Below are positions 1 to 5,776 of a stretch of 7,511 nt of DNA, piece by piece; the stretch's first letter is position 1; each line of letters starts with the position of its first letter. The DNA is taken from the NCBI GenBank assembly GCA_031255075.1, contig JAIRTF010000092.1, positions 1 through 7,511 on the forward strand. Direction: 5' to 3'. This DNA is from Bifidobacteriaceae bacterium (GTDB lineage Bacteria; Actinomycetota; Actinomycetes; Actinomycetales; WQXJ01). A program made the translations under genes and the position numbers. The notes under the pieces were generated by a model. It did not search any database. It had not been told where the DNA came from and saw only the letters and a program-made list of their open reading frames with translations.

Positions 1-5
1 GCTGG

Positions 6-55
6 CCGGGCCAGGCAGCTCAGCCGATTTGGCTTGTCACCGCTGCCGGGCCCGG
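6..55. repeat. GC-rich imperfect inverted repeat, possible hairpin
   Basis: Bases 6-12 (CCGGGCC) are exactly complementary to 49-55. After one A-G mismatch (13/48), bases 14-19 (GGCAGC) pair with 42-47. The 22-base loop holds a second small stem, AGCC at 22-25 with GGCT at 31-34. A further mini-stem, GGCG/CGCC at 60-63/67-70, is followed by TATTTG. This could be the end of an upstream transcript, but there is no clear T run, and alternative pairings exist (for example 45-51 with 76-82). The pairing is seen in the sequence; a terminator role is only a possibility. Confidence 0.4.
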
Positions 56-94
56 GCCTGGCGGTCCGCCTATTTGCCCGGCGGCCGGCCCGAT

Positions 95-123
95 TTCACA
101 TTTGTGAGTGTTTCTGGCAGTAT
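95..123 (+). promoter_or_regulatory. Candidate promoter of the S10 operon
   Basis: TTCACA (95-100) matches five of six bases of the TTGACA -35 consensus. Seventeen bases later is CAGTAT (118-123), a weak -10 preceded by TGG (115-117), which resembles an extended -10 TGn. The stretch is the AT-richest part of the upstream region and lies about 180 bases before rpsJ, leaving room for a leader. An alternative pairing is TTGTGA (102-107) with TAGCGG (125-130). Neither -10 is strong, so the exact hexamers are uncertain. Confidence 0.35.
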
Positions 124-128
124 GTAGC

Positions 129-154
129 GGTTGCTTTGCGAACGTGGGGCAACC
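129..154 (+). promoter_or_regulatory. Potential leader hairpin
   Basis: GGTTGC at 129-134 is perfectly complementary to GCAACC at 149-154, with a 14-base loop and possible G-U pairs extending the stem inward. It sits just after the candidate promoter, so it would lie at or near the 5' end of the transcript. No ligand or protein is identified; ribosomal protein operons often carry autoregulatory leader structures, but assigning that role here is inference. Confidence 0.35.
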
Positions 155-183
155 AAGTGGGGCGCCCATGCCCTCCTCGGCGT

Positions 184-205
184 GGGACGGCCCAAGACCG
201 TTCCC
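184..205 (+). promoter_or_regulatory. Potential leader hairpin (attenuator-like)
   Basis: GGGACGG at 184-190 pairs with CCGTTCCC at 198-205, with one unpaired T (202) and a 7-base loop. The sequence after it, TTCAATCTT (206-213 onward), is moderately T-rich but is not a proper U tract. A second small stem, GCCT/AGGC, lies at 229-232/239-242. It could be an attenuator or a protein-binding leader element; it may equally be chance in GC-rich DNA. Confidence 0.3.
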
Positions 206-303
206 TTCAATCTTGCGAGTCGGGCAGAGCCTTGAGCGAGGCGCGCGACACGCCCGAGCGCGGGGTGCGGTGAAACCAACAGCGTAAGGGAGATAGGCAC
301 GTC

Positions 304-612
304 ATGGCTGGACAGAAGATCCGGATACGGCTCAAGTCGTATGACCACCAGGTCATCGACTCGTCGGCGCGCAAGATTGTGGAAACAGTCAGCCGAGCCG
401 GCGCCACCGTTGTGGGCCCGGTGCCACTCCCCACGGAGAAGAACGTGTACTGCGTGATCCGTTCGCCCCACAAGTACAAGGACAGCCGCGAACACTTCGA
501 GATGCGAACCCACAAGCGGCTGATAGACATCATTGACCCCACGCCCAAGGCGGTGGACAGCCTGATGCGGTTGGACCTGCCCGCGGACGTCAACATTGAG
601 ATCAAGCTGTAG
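304..612 (+). CDS. rpsJ: 30S ribosomal protein S10
   Basis: S10 is a 30S head protein that assembles late in the 3' domain and, as NusE, also takes part in transcription antitermination with NusB. The 102-residue product matches the usual family length. The start MAGQKIRIRLKSYDH and the block SPHKYKDSREHFEMRTHKRLIDI (residues about 54-76, shown by HKYKDSREHFE and THKRL) are classic S10 signatures. The product ends NIEIKL. ATG at 304 is supported by the AAGGGAGA ribosome binding site at 286-293 and by the conserved N-terminus. It is the first gene of the cluster, 33 bases before rplC, and follows a leader of roughly 180 bases. Nothing is unusual in the protein. Confidence 0.98.
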   Translation: MAGQKIRIRLKSYDHQVIDSSARKIVETVSRAGATVVGPVPLPTEKNVYCVIRSPHKYKDSREHFEMRTHKRLIDIIDPTPKAVDSLMRLDLPADVNIEIKL

Positions 613-645
613 GCGCGGCTGGCGAGGCAGAAGGACCAAGAGAAC

Positions 646-1308
646 ATGACTACCGTTTCGCTAAAAGTGCGGCCCAAGGCGGCGCTGCTCGGCGTAAAGC
701 TGGGCATGACGCAAGCCTGGGACGCGCAAGGCAGAGTGGTGCCGCTGACCGTTGTTGAGGTCGGCACCAACGTGGTGACCCAAGTCCGGACCGAGGAAGT
801 TGATGGCTACAGCTCGGTCCAACTGGGCTACGGGGCAGTTGACCCGCGGCGTGTCAACCAACCGATGACCGGCCACTTTGAGAAGGCCGGCGTAACTCCC
901 CGGCGCCATCTGGTGGAAGTCCGGCTGGCTGATTCGGAAACCTATCAACCCGGCCAGGAACTCAAGGCCGATGTCTTTGAGGCTGGTGAGCTGGTTGATG
1001 TCAGCGGAACCACCAAAGGCAAAGGCACCGCCGGTGTGATGAAGCGTCACGGCTTTGCCGGTGTGAGCGCTTCCCACGGCGCCCACCGCAACCACCGCAA
1101 GCCCGGTTCGATTGGCGCTTGCGCCACTCCGGCCCGGGTGCTCAAGGGCATGCGCATGGCCGGCCGCATGGGCCACGCCCGGCACACCACCTTGAACCTG
1201 CAAATCCACGCCGTGGACCTGGAAAAGGGTCTGATCCTGATCAAAGGCGCCATTCCCGGCCCCAAGGGCGGCCTGGTGACAGTGCGCAGCGCGGTGAAAG
1301 GAGACTGA
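646..1308 (+). CDS. rplC: 50S ribosomal protein L3
   Basis: L3 binds 23S rRNA near the peptidyl transferase centre and helps start 50S assembly. The product has 220 residues. The family motifs are LLGVKLGMTQ (14-23), VSGTTKGKGTAGVMKRHGF (119-137), the long internal loop with RKPGSIGACATP (151-162), and MAGRMG (171-176). At SIGACA, E. coli has SIGQNQ with the glutamine methylated by PrmB; that glutamine is absent here, as I recall for actinobacterial L3. TPARV (161-165) carries alanine where TPGRV is common. ATG 646 has GAAGGA at 630-635. The N-terminus before LLGVKLG is somewhat long (about 13 residues), but no better start is present. rplD follows after 5 bases. Confidence 0.98.
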   Translation: MTTVSLKVRPKAALLGVKLGMTQAWDAQGRVVPLTVVEVGTNVVTQVRTEEVDGYSSVQLGYGAVDPRRVNQPMTGHFEKAGVTPRRHLVEVRLADSETYQPGQELKADVFEAGELVDVSGTTKGKGTAGVMKRHGFAGVSASHGAHRNHRKPGSIGACATPARVLKGMRMAGRMGHARHTTLNLQIHAVDLEKGLILIKGAIPGPKGGLVTVRSAVKGD

Positions 1309-1313
1309 ACCAG

Positions 1314-2270
1314 ATGCCTGTTCTTGAGATTGTCACCGCCAGCGGTAAGCAAGCCGGTTCGGTCCAGTTGCCGGATGAGGTGTTCGCCGCCAAAATCAAC
1401 GTGCCGCTGATCCACCAAGTCGTGGTGGCCCAGTTGGCAGCCGCCCGCCAAGGCACCCACTCCACCAAGACTCGCGGTGAAGTCCGCGGCGGTGGTCGCA
1501 AGCCTTACCGTCAGAAGGGCACCGGCCGGGCCCGCCAAGGCTCCACCAGAGCCCCCCAATTTGTTGGGGGCGGCACTGTGCACGGCCCCAAGCCGCGCGA
1601 TTATTCGCAGCGCACGCCGAAGAAGATGAAGCAGGCCGCTCTGCGCGGGGCGTTGAGTGACCGGGCCGCTCACGACCGGATCCATGTGATCACTGGTTTT
1701 TCGACTTCGGATTCGCCGTCCACCAAGTCCGCAGCTTCGGTCCTGAACCAGCTGACGGACCGCCGCCGTGTTCTGGTGGTGGCGCCTGCTGAGGATTATC
1801 TGACCTGGTTGTCGCTGCGGAACCTGCCGCAGGTTCACCTGCTGACGCCCGGCCAGTTGAACACCTATGACGTGATGGTGTCAGACGACGTGGTCTTCAC
1901 TCAGACCGCTTTGGTGGAGTTCTTGGGTGACGCCTACCAAGAGGTAGCGGCCGATGCCGCGCCCAAGGCCGCCAAGAAGGCCACCAAGAAGGCCGCAGCC
2001 ACCAGCGAAGAAAGCTCCGAAGCCGCCAAGCCGGCCAAGAAGAAGACCGCTGACAAGGCAGAGGCTGCCGACAAGACCACCGAGGCCAAGGCGGCCAAGA
2101 CCACCAAGGCTGAGAAGGCCGCCAAAGACGCCAAGGCCGATAAGCCGGCCAAGGCTGACAAAACCGACAAAGCGGCCAAGGCTGACAAGCCTGCCAAGAA
2201 GGCCGCCAAGCCGGCAGCCGCCAAGGACGCGGATGAAGCCGCCGAATCAAGCGAGGAGGAGGCCAAGTGA
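1314..2270 (+). CDS. rplD: 50S ribosomal protein L4 with long Ala/Lys-rich C-terminal tail
   Basis: L4 is an early 50S assembly protein whose internal loop lines the exit tunnel; in E. coli it also represses the S10 operon. The product has 318 residues, about 100 more than usual. Residues 1-210 are a normal L4: the tunnel loop RKPYRQKGTGRARQGS (62-77) holds the region altered in macrolide-resistant mutants and looks wild type, and NQLTDRRRVLVV and FLGDAYQE mark the C-terminal domain. Residues 211-318 are low complexity, rich in Lys, Ala, Asp and Pro, with KADKPAK at 274-280 and 289-295, ending in an acidic stretch. ATG 1314 has AAGGAG at 1298-1303. The frame is open upstream to 1119, but that part overlaps rplC and is not L4-like. 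The stop overlaps the rplW start by 4 bases. Confidence 0.97.
   Translation: MPVLEIVTASGKQAGSVQLPDEVFAAKINVPLIHQVVVAQLAAARQGTHSTKTRGEVRGGGRKPYRQKGTGRARQGSTRAPQFVGGGTVHGPKPRDYSQRTPKKMKQAALRGALSDRAAHDRIHVITGFSTSDSPSTKSAASVLNQLTDRRRVLVVAPAEDYLTWLSLRNLPQVHLLTPGQLNTYDVMVSDDVVFTQTALVEFLGDAYQEVAADAAPKAAKKATKKAAATSEESSEAAKPAKKKTADKAEAADKTTEAKAAKTTKAEKAAKDAKADKPAKADKTDKAAKADKPAKKAAKPAAAKDADEAAESSEEEAK
1938..2267 (+). repeat. Low-complexity GCC/AAG repeat tract encoding the L4 tail
   Basis: This segment of rplD is built mainly from Ala (GCC), Lys (AAG) and Asp/Glu codons. GCCAAGAAG and GCCAAGGC recur many times, and the similar heptapeptide units KADKPAK appear twice. The repeat is imperfect, with substitutions such as AAA for AAG, which suggests an old and diverged expansion rather than a recent tandem duplication. 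The same vocabulary recurs in the rplE head (6837-7080). Confidence 0.8.
2253..2262 (+). promoter_or_regulatory. Ribosome binding site of rplW inside the rplD tail
   Basis: GAGGAGGAGG gives a strong Shine-Dalgarno match 4-7 bases before GTG 2267, depending on register. The same bases encode the Glu-Glu-Glu near the end of L4. It supports GTG 2267 as the rplW start rather than a downstream codon. Confidence 0.75.
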
Positions 2271-2575
2271 GCAAGCCGGTCATGCCGAAGAACCCCCGCG
2301 ATGTGATCATCAAGCCGGTGGTTTCAGAGAAGAGCTACGGGCTGATTGACGAAGGCAAGTACACCTTCATCGTGGACCCAGGGGCCAACAAGACCGAGAT
2401 CCGGATCGCCGTTGAAAAGATCTTCGGCGTCAAGGTAGGCAAGGTCAACACACTCAACCGGCCGGGCAAGGCCAAGCGGACCCGCTACGGCTGGGGCCGG
2501 CGCAAGGCCACAAAACGAGCCATTGTCACAGTGACCGAAGGCAGCATCGACATATTCGGCGCGCCGCTGTCTTGA
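2267..2575 (+). CDS. rplW: 50S ribosomal protein L23
   Basis: L23 sits at the polypeptide exit and is the docking site for trigger factor and the signal recognition particle. The product has 102 residues, normal for the family. Recognisable blocks are IIKPVVSEKSYGL (14-26), YTFIVDPGANKTEIRIAVE (32-50), FGVKVGKVNTLN and KRTRYGWGRRKATKRAIVTV. It starts at GTG 2267 within the GTGA overlap with the rplD stop, so translation is probably coupled to L4. An ATG six codons in (MPKNPRD) is a less likely start because the strong ribosome binding site is placed for the GTG. rplB begins 21 bases downstream. Confidence 0.97.
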   Translation: MSKPVMPKNPRDVIIKPVVSEKSYGLIDEGKYTFIVDPGANKTEIRIAVEKIFGVKVGKVNTLNRPGKAKRTRYGWGRRKATKRAIVTVTEGSIDIFGAPLS

Positions 2576-2596
2576 TGGTGAAGGGATTGAACTGAG

Positions 2597-3433
2597 ATGG
2601 GCATTAGGAAGTACTCGCCAACTACGCCGGGCAGGCGTGGCTCCTCGGTCTCGGACTTTTCTGAGATCACACGCTCCACACCGGAAAAGTCGTTGGTCAG
2701 GCCGCTCACCAAGAGCGGCGGGCGCAACGCCCAAGGGCGGATCACCTCGCGGCATCGTGGGGGTGGCCATAAGCGTGCCTACCGGGTGATCGATTTCCGT
2801 CGCCACGACAAAGACGGTGTGCCGGCCAAGGTTGCCCACATCGAATACGATCCGAACCGCACCGCCCGGATCGCCTTGCTGCATTACGCGGACGGCACCA
2901 AGCGGTACATTTTGGCGCCCAACCGTTTGAACCAGGGTGACCGGATCGAAGCCGGCCCATCAGCGGACATCAAGCCCGGCAACAACCTGCCGATGCGCAA
3001 CATCCCGCTAGGCACCGTGATCCACGCCGTGGAACTCCAACCTGGCGGCGGCGCCAAACTGGCCCGCAGCGCCGGCGCCTCGGTGCAGCTGGTCGCCAAA
3101 GAGGGCCGGTTTGCCCAGCTGCGCTTGCCGTCTGGCGAGATTCGCAACGTTGACATCCGCTGCCGCGCCACCATTGGCGAAGTGGGCAACTCCGAGCAAT
3201 CCAACATCAACTGGGGCAAAGCCGGCCGGATGCGCTGGAAGGGGCGCCGGCCGCATGTCCGCGGTGTGGCGATGAACCCGGTGGACCATCCCCATGGCGG
3301 CGGCGAAGGCAAGACCTCTGGTGGCCGTCACCCGGTCAGCCCCTGGGGCAAGCCGGAAGGACGTACCCGTAAACCAGGCCGGCCCAGCGACAAACTGATT
3401 GTGCGCCGCCGGCGGACCGGGAAGAAGCGGTGA
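2597..3433 (+). CDS. rplB: 50S ribosomal protein L2
   Basis: L2 is among the most conserved 50S proteins, needed for subunit association and peptidyl transferase activity. The product has 278 residues, typical for bacteria. Seen in order are MGIRKYSPTTPGRR, GRNAQGRITSRHRGGGHKR (42-60), the OB-fold region YRVIDFRRHDKDGVPAKV, the SH3-like region and the C-terminal loop AMNPVDHPHGGGEGKT (225-240). H231 in that loop corresponds to the histidine at 229 in E. coli L2. The basic end is KLIVRRRRTGKKR. ATG 2597 has AAGGGA at 2581-2586. It is followed after 32 bases by rpsS. No anomalies are seen. Confidence 0.98.
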   Translation: MGIRKYSPTTPGRRGSSVSDFSEITRSTPEKSLVRPLTKSGGRNAQGRITSRHRGGGHKRAYRVIDFRRHDKDGVPAKVAHIEYDPNRTARIALLHYADGTKRYILAPNRLNQGDRIEAGPSADIKPGNNLPMRNIPLGTVIHAVELQPGGGAKLARSAGASVQLVAKEGRFAQLRLPSGEIRNVDIRCRATIGEVGNSEQSNINWGKAGRMRWKGRRPHVRGVAMNPVDHPHGGGEGKTSGGRHPVSPWGKPEGRTRKPGRPSDKLIVRRRRTGKKR

Positions 3434-3465
3434 TCTTTATGCGGACTGATAGGGAGAAATAGACT

Positions 3466-3747
3466 ATGCCTCGCAGCCTGAAGAAGGGCCCGTTTGTGGA
3501 CGCCCACCTGCAGAAAAAGGTGGATGAGCACAACGCCAAGGGACTCAAGACAGTGATCAAGACCTGGTCCCGCCGGTCCATGATCACCCCAGACTTCCTG
3601 GGCCTGACCTTTGCGGTTCATGATGGCCGCAAGCATGTGCCGGTCTTTGTGACCGAGTCCATGGTTGGCCACAAGCTGGGCGAGTTTGCGCCCACCCGCA
3701 CGTTCCGCGGCCATGAGAAAGATGACAAGAAGGGGCGCCGTCGCTGA
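3466..3747 (+). CDS. rpsS: 30S ribosomal protein S19
   Basis: S19 forms part of the 30S head with S13 and contacts the A-site finger of 23S rRNA in bridge B1. The product has 93 residues, the usual length. The start MPRSLKKGPFVDAHL and the blocks TWSRRSMITPDFLGLTFAVHDG (33-54), HVPVFVTESMVGHKLGEFAPTRTF and a basic end are diagnostic. ATG 3466 has AGGGAGA at 3451-3457. Its stop shares one base with the next start (TGATG at 3745-3749), so rplV is probably translated by re-initiating ribosomes. Confidence 0.98.
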   Translation: MPRSLKKGPFVDAHLQKKVDEHNAKGLKTVIKTWSRRSMITPDFLGLTFAVHDGRKHVPVFVTESMVGHKLGEFAPTRTFRGHEKDDKKGRRR

Positions 3748-4202
3748 TGAGCAAGGTTTCCAAGCAGGTTTTGGACCTGTCCCTGGGGCGGGCATCCGCC
3801 CGCCGGGTGCGGGTCACGCCAATGAAAGCCAGGCGCATGGTGGATCTGGTTCGCGGCATGTATGCCGATGACGCCATCACCACTTTGAAGTTCGCGCCCC
3901 AACGGGCTTCGGAGCCCGTCCAAAAGACGGTCCAGTCCGCCGTTCAGTCCATCCTTGACAAGCGCGAACGTGAAGGCCTGGCAGTTGACCGGCGGTCGCT
4001 GTACGTGGCCGAAGCCTATGTCGATGAGGGACCAACCATGAAGCGGTTCCGTCCCCGGGCCAAGGGCCGGGCAGCCCGCATTCTGAAGCGGACCAGCCAC
4101 ATCACCATTGTGGTTCGCCAAGCGGAAGCAGATGGCGACAAGAAGATTCGGCGCTTGGCTGGCGTTTCTAGACAGTCGGCCGCCAGGGGAGGGAGACGCT
4201 AG
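3747..4202 (+). CDS. rplV: 50S ribosomal protein L22
   Basis: L22 spans the 50S subunit, and its beta hairpin lines the exit tunnel opposite L4. The product has 151 residues, longer than E. coli L22 (110), with an N-terminal stretch of about 13 residues and a basic C-terminal tail (about 125-151) as seen in actinobacteria. Motifs are RVTPMKARRMVDLVRG (22-37), the hairpin EGPTMKRFRPRAKGRAARI (94-112) and RTSHITIVV. The MKR triplet (98-100), whose loss gives erythromycin resistance in E. coli, is intact. The start overlaps the rpsS stop by one base. The end carries the rpsC ribosome binding site, AGGGGAGGGAG at 4185-4195, encoded within the ARGGRR terminus. Confidence 0.97.
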   Translation: MSKVSKQVLDLSLGRASARRVRVTPMKARRMVDLVRGMYADDAITTLKFAPQRASEPVQKTVQSAVQSILDKREREGLAVDRRSLYVAEAYVDEGPTMKRFRPRAKGRAARILKRTSHITIVVRQAEADGDKKIRRLAGVSRQSAARGGRR

Positions 4203-4987
4203 TGGGGCAGAAAGTCAATCCGCTCGGTTTCCGGTTGGGTATCACCACGGATCACCGCTCAAGGTGGTTTGCTGATTCGACCAAGCCGGGCCAGCGTTAC
4301 AGGGACTACGTCCGCGAAGATGTCCAGATCAGGCGCCTGATGGCGACCGGCCTGGAACGCGCCGGCATTGCCAAGGTGGAGATTGAACGGTCACGGGACC
4401 GGGTCCGGATCGACATCCACACCGCCCGCCCGGGCATTGTGATTGGCCGCCGTGGCGCCGAGGCGGACCGCATCCGCGGCGAATTGGAGAAGCTGACCGG
4501 CAAGCAGGTTCAGTTGAACATCCTTGAGGTCAAGAACCCTGAGATCAACGCCCAGTTGGTGGCTCAAGGCATTGCCGAGCAGTTGGCCAGCCGGGTGTCA
4601 TTCCGCCGGGCCATGCGCAAAGGGCTGCAATCAGCCCTGCGGGCCGGTGCCAAAGGCGTGCGGGTGCAGTGCTCCGGCCGTCTGGGCGGCGCCGAAATGT
4701 CCCGCTCCGAGTTTTACCGCGAAGGCCGGGTGCCGCTGCATACCCTGCGGGCCAACATTGACTACGGCCTGTTTGAGGCCCGTACCACCTTTGGGCGGAT
4801 TGGTGTCAAAGTGTGGATCTATCGCGGCGACATGACTGAGAAAGAGTTCGCCCGCCAGCAGGCCACCCAACCGCGGCCCAGCCGTGGCGGACGCTCCGAC
4901 CGGGCCGAACGGCCCCGTGGCCGCCGTCAAGACGGCGGCGGGCGTGGCGCTGAGGCAGCCCCGGTGAGTCAAGGAACGGAGGCCTGA
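4202..4987 (+). CDS. rpsC: 30S ribosomal protein S3
   Basis: S3 lies at the mRNA entry channel and contributes to mRNA helicase activity. The product has 261 residues. It begins MGQKVNPLGFRLGI, has a type II KH domain with the loop IGRRG (81-85), then SRVSFRRAMRKGL (130-142), whose R135 and R136 correspond to the helicase arginines of E. coli S3. The C-terminal domain ends GRIGVKVWIYRGD (198-210). Residues about 219-261 form a disordered tail rich in Arg and Gly. The start is GTG 4202, sharing one base with the rplV stop (TAGTG), with a strong ribosome binding site 6 bases before. rplP starts 5 bases after the stop. Confidence 0.97.
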   Translation: MGQKVNPLGFRLGITTDHRSRWFADSTKPGQRYRDYVREDVQIRRLMATGLERAGIAKVEIERSRDRVRIDIHTARPGIVIGRRGAEADRIRGELEKLTGKQVQLNILEVKNPEINAQLVAQGIAEQLASRVSFRRAMRKGLQSALRAGAKGVRVQCSGRLGGAEMSRSEFYREGRVPLHTLRANIDYGLFEARTTFGRIGVKVWIYRGDMTEKEFARQQATQPRPSRGGRSDRAERPRGRRQDGGGRGAEAAPVSQGTEA

Positions 4988-4992
4988 TCGGG

Positions 4993-5409
4993 ATGCTTAT
5001 TCCCAGGCGGATCAAGCACCGCAAACAGCATCACCCGAAGCGTTCGGGTGCCGCCAAAGGTGGCACCACCATTGCCTTCGGTGACTATGGCATCCAAGCT
5101 TTGGAGCCTGCCTATCTGACAAACCGTCAAATTGAGGCGGCCCGTATCGCCATGACCCGTCACGTCAAGCGTGGCGGCAAAGTCTGGATCAACGTTTTCC
5201 CGGACCGGCCGTTGACCAAGAAGCCGGCCGAAACCCGGATGGGTTCCGGCAAAGGCTCCCCCGAATGGTGGATCGCCAACATCAAGCCTGGCCGGGTGGT
5301 CTTTGAACTGGCCGGCGTTCCTGAGCCGTTGGCTCGCGAAGCCATGACCAGGGCCATGCACAAGCTTCCAATGAAGTGCCGTTTTATCCGCCGAGAGGGT
5401 GGTGACTGA
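4993..5409 (+). CDS. rplP: 50S ribosomal protein L16
   Basis: L16 binds 23S rRNA near the A site and organises aminoacyl-tRNA accommodation. The product has 138 residues, standard length. It starts MLIPRRIKHRKQHHPKRSG and contains FGDYGIQALEPAYLTNRQIEAARIA (29-53), VWINVFPDRPLTKKPAETRMGSGKG (64-88) and KLPMKCRFI. R82 in RMGSGKG aligns with the E. coli arginine 81 that is hydroxylated; whether it is modified here cannot be told. ATG 4993 follows GGAGG at 4978-4982, which lies in the end of rpsC. Its last codons overlap alternative upstream starts of rpmC. Confidence 0.98.
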   Translation: MLIPRRIKHRKQHHPKRSGAAKGGTTIAFGDYGIQALEPAYLTNRQIEAARIAMTRHVKRGGKVWINVFPDRPLTKKPAETRMGSGKGSPEWWIANIKPGRVVFELAGVPEPLAREAMTRAMHKLPMKCRFIRREGGD

Positions 5410-5410
5410 T

Positions 5411-5776
5411 ATGGCAGTTGGATCAAAGGATCTGATGCCCACCCAGTTGGACCTGCTGGACGACGAACGTCTGATGGCAGAACTGGGCCGGGCCAAAGAA
5501 GAACTGTTCAACCTGCGGTTCGCCTCGGCGACGGGCCAACTCGAATCCCACGGCCGGTTGAAGGCCGTCCGGCGCGACATCGCCCGGATCTACACCGTTC
5601 TGCGCGAACGGGAGCTGGGTATTCGGACCGCTCCGACGGCCAACGTGGACGCGTCTGATGACGCCAAACCGAAGGGCCGTAAGGCACGTAAGGCGAAGCA
5701 AGCCGAAAAGGCGGCCCAGGCTGATCAAGACACGGCCGCCGAGACCAGCGAGGCTGAGGAGGCTGAGAACGAATGA
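5411..5776 (+). CDS. rpmC: 50S ribosomal protein L29 with charged C-terminal tail
   Basis: L29 is a two-helix protein next to the tunnel exit beside L23. From ATG 5411 it has 121 residues, against about 60-80 typically. Residues 1-72 are the core: MAVGSKDL, DDERLMAELGRAKEELFNLRF (17-37), ATGQLESHGRLKAVRRDIARIYTVLRERELGI. Residues 73-121 are a low-complexity tail, basic first (GRKARKAKQAEK) and acidic at the end (ETSEAEEAENE). Two GTGs at 5399 and 5402 are in frame and would add three or four residues (VTD). I prefer ATG 5411 because actinobacterial L29 commonly starts MA(V/I)GSK and it lies just past the rplP stop. The ribosome binding site GAGGG (5395-5399) is compatible. The stop overlaps rpsQ by 4 bases. 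Confidence 0.92.
   Translation: MAVGSKDLMPTQLDLLDDERLMAELGRAKEELFNLRFASATGQLESHGRLKAVRRDIARIYTVLRERELGIRTAPTANVDASDDAKPKGRKARKAKQAEKAAQADQDTAAETSEAEEAENE
5756..5762 (+). promoter_or_regulatory. Ribosome binding site of rpsQ inside the rpmC tail
   Basis: GAGGAGG lies 10 bases before ATG 5773 and is read in rpmC as glutamate codons of the acidic tail end. It supports ATG 5773 as the rpsQ start. Confidence 0.65.

Larger units (their letters stand above)
1..303. other. Non-coding region upstream of rpsJ, including the probable operon promoter and 5' leader
   Basis: No reading frame here looks like a real protein. The left 90 bases are very GC-rich and dense in overlapping inverted repeats, as might be left behind a preceding gene. 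Bases 91-127 are locally AT-richer and contain the best promoter-like sequences. Bases about 129-242 contain three short potential hairpins (129-154, 184-205, 229-242). Bases 287-293 hold the rpsJ ribosome binding site. In many actinobacteria the gene upstream of rpsJ is tuf, but nothing of it is visible in this window. Confidence 0.75.

Noticed and set aside
34..273. 79-codon frame from a TTG start in the leader
   Set aside because: No ribosome binding site, no recognisable protein, and it spans the candidate promoter and the palindrome.
168..287. 39-codon ATG frame in the leader ending 16 bases before rpsJ
   Set aside because: The upstream ribosome binding site is poor, the sequence is irregular and Arg-rich as expected from GC-rich non-coding DNA, and it crosses the possible leader hairpins. 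A leader peptide cannot be excluded but nothing supports one.
1119..1313. Upstream in-frame extension of rplD inside rplC
   Set aside because: The translated part is a shadow of rplC in another frame; the conserved L4 start and a good ribosome binding site are at 1314.
1897..2313. Antisense and alternate-frame open frames over the rplD tail
   Set aside because: They arise from the GCC/AAG codon bias of the tail, which avoids stops in all frames; the products are only Trp/Pro/Arg- or Ala/Leu-rich strings.
5399..5410. GTG start of rpmC at 5399 or 5402
   Set aside because: They are in frame, but the family N-terminus MAVGSK begins at ATG 5411, just after the rplP stop.
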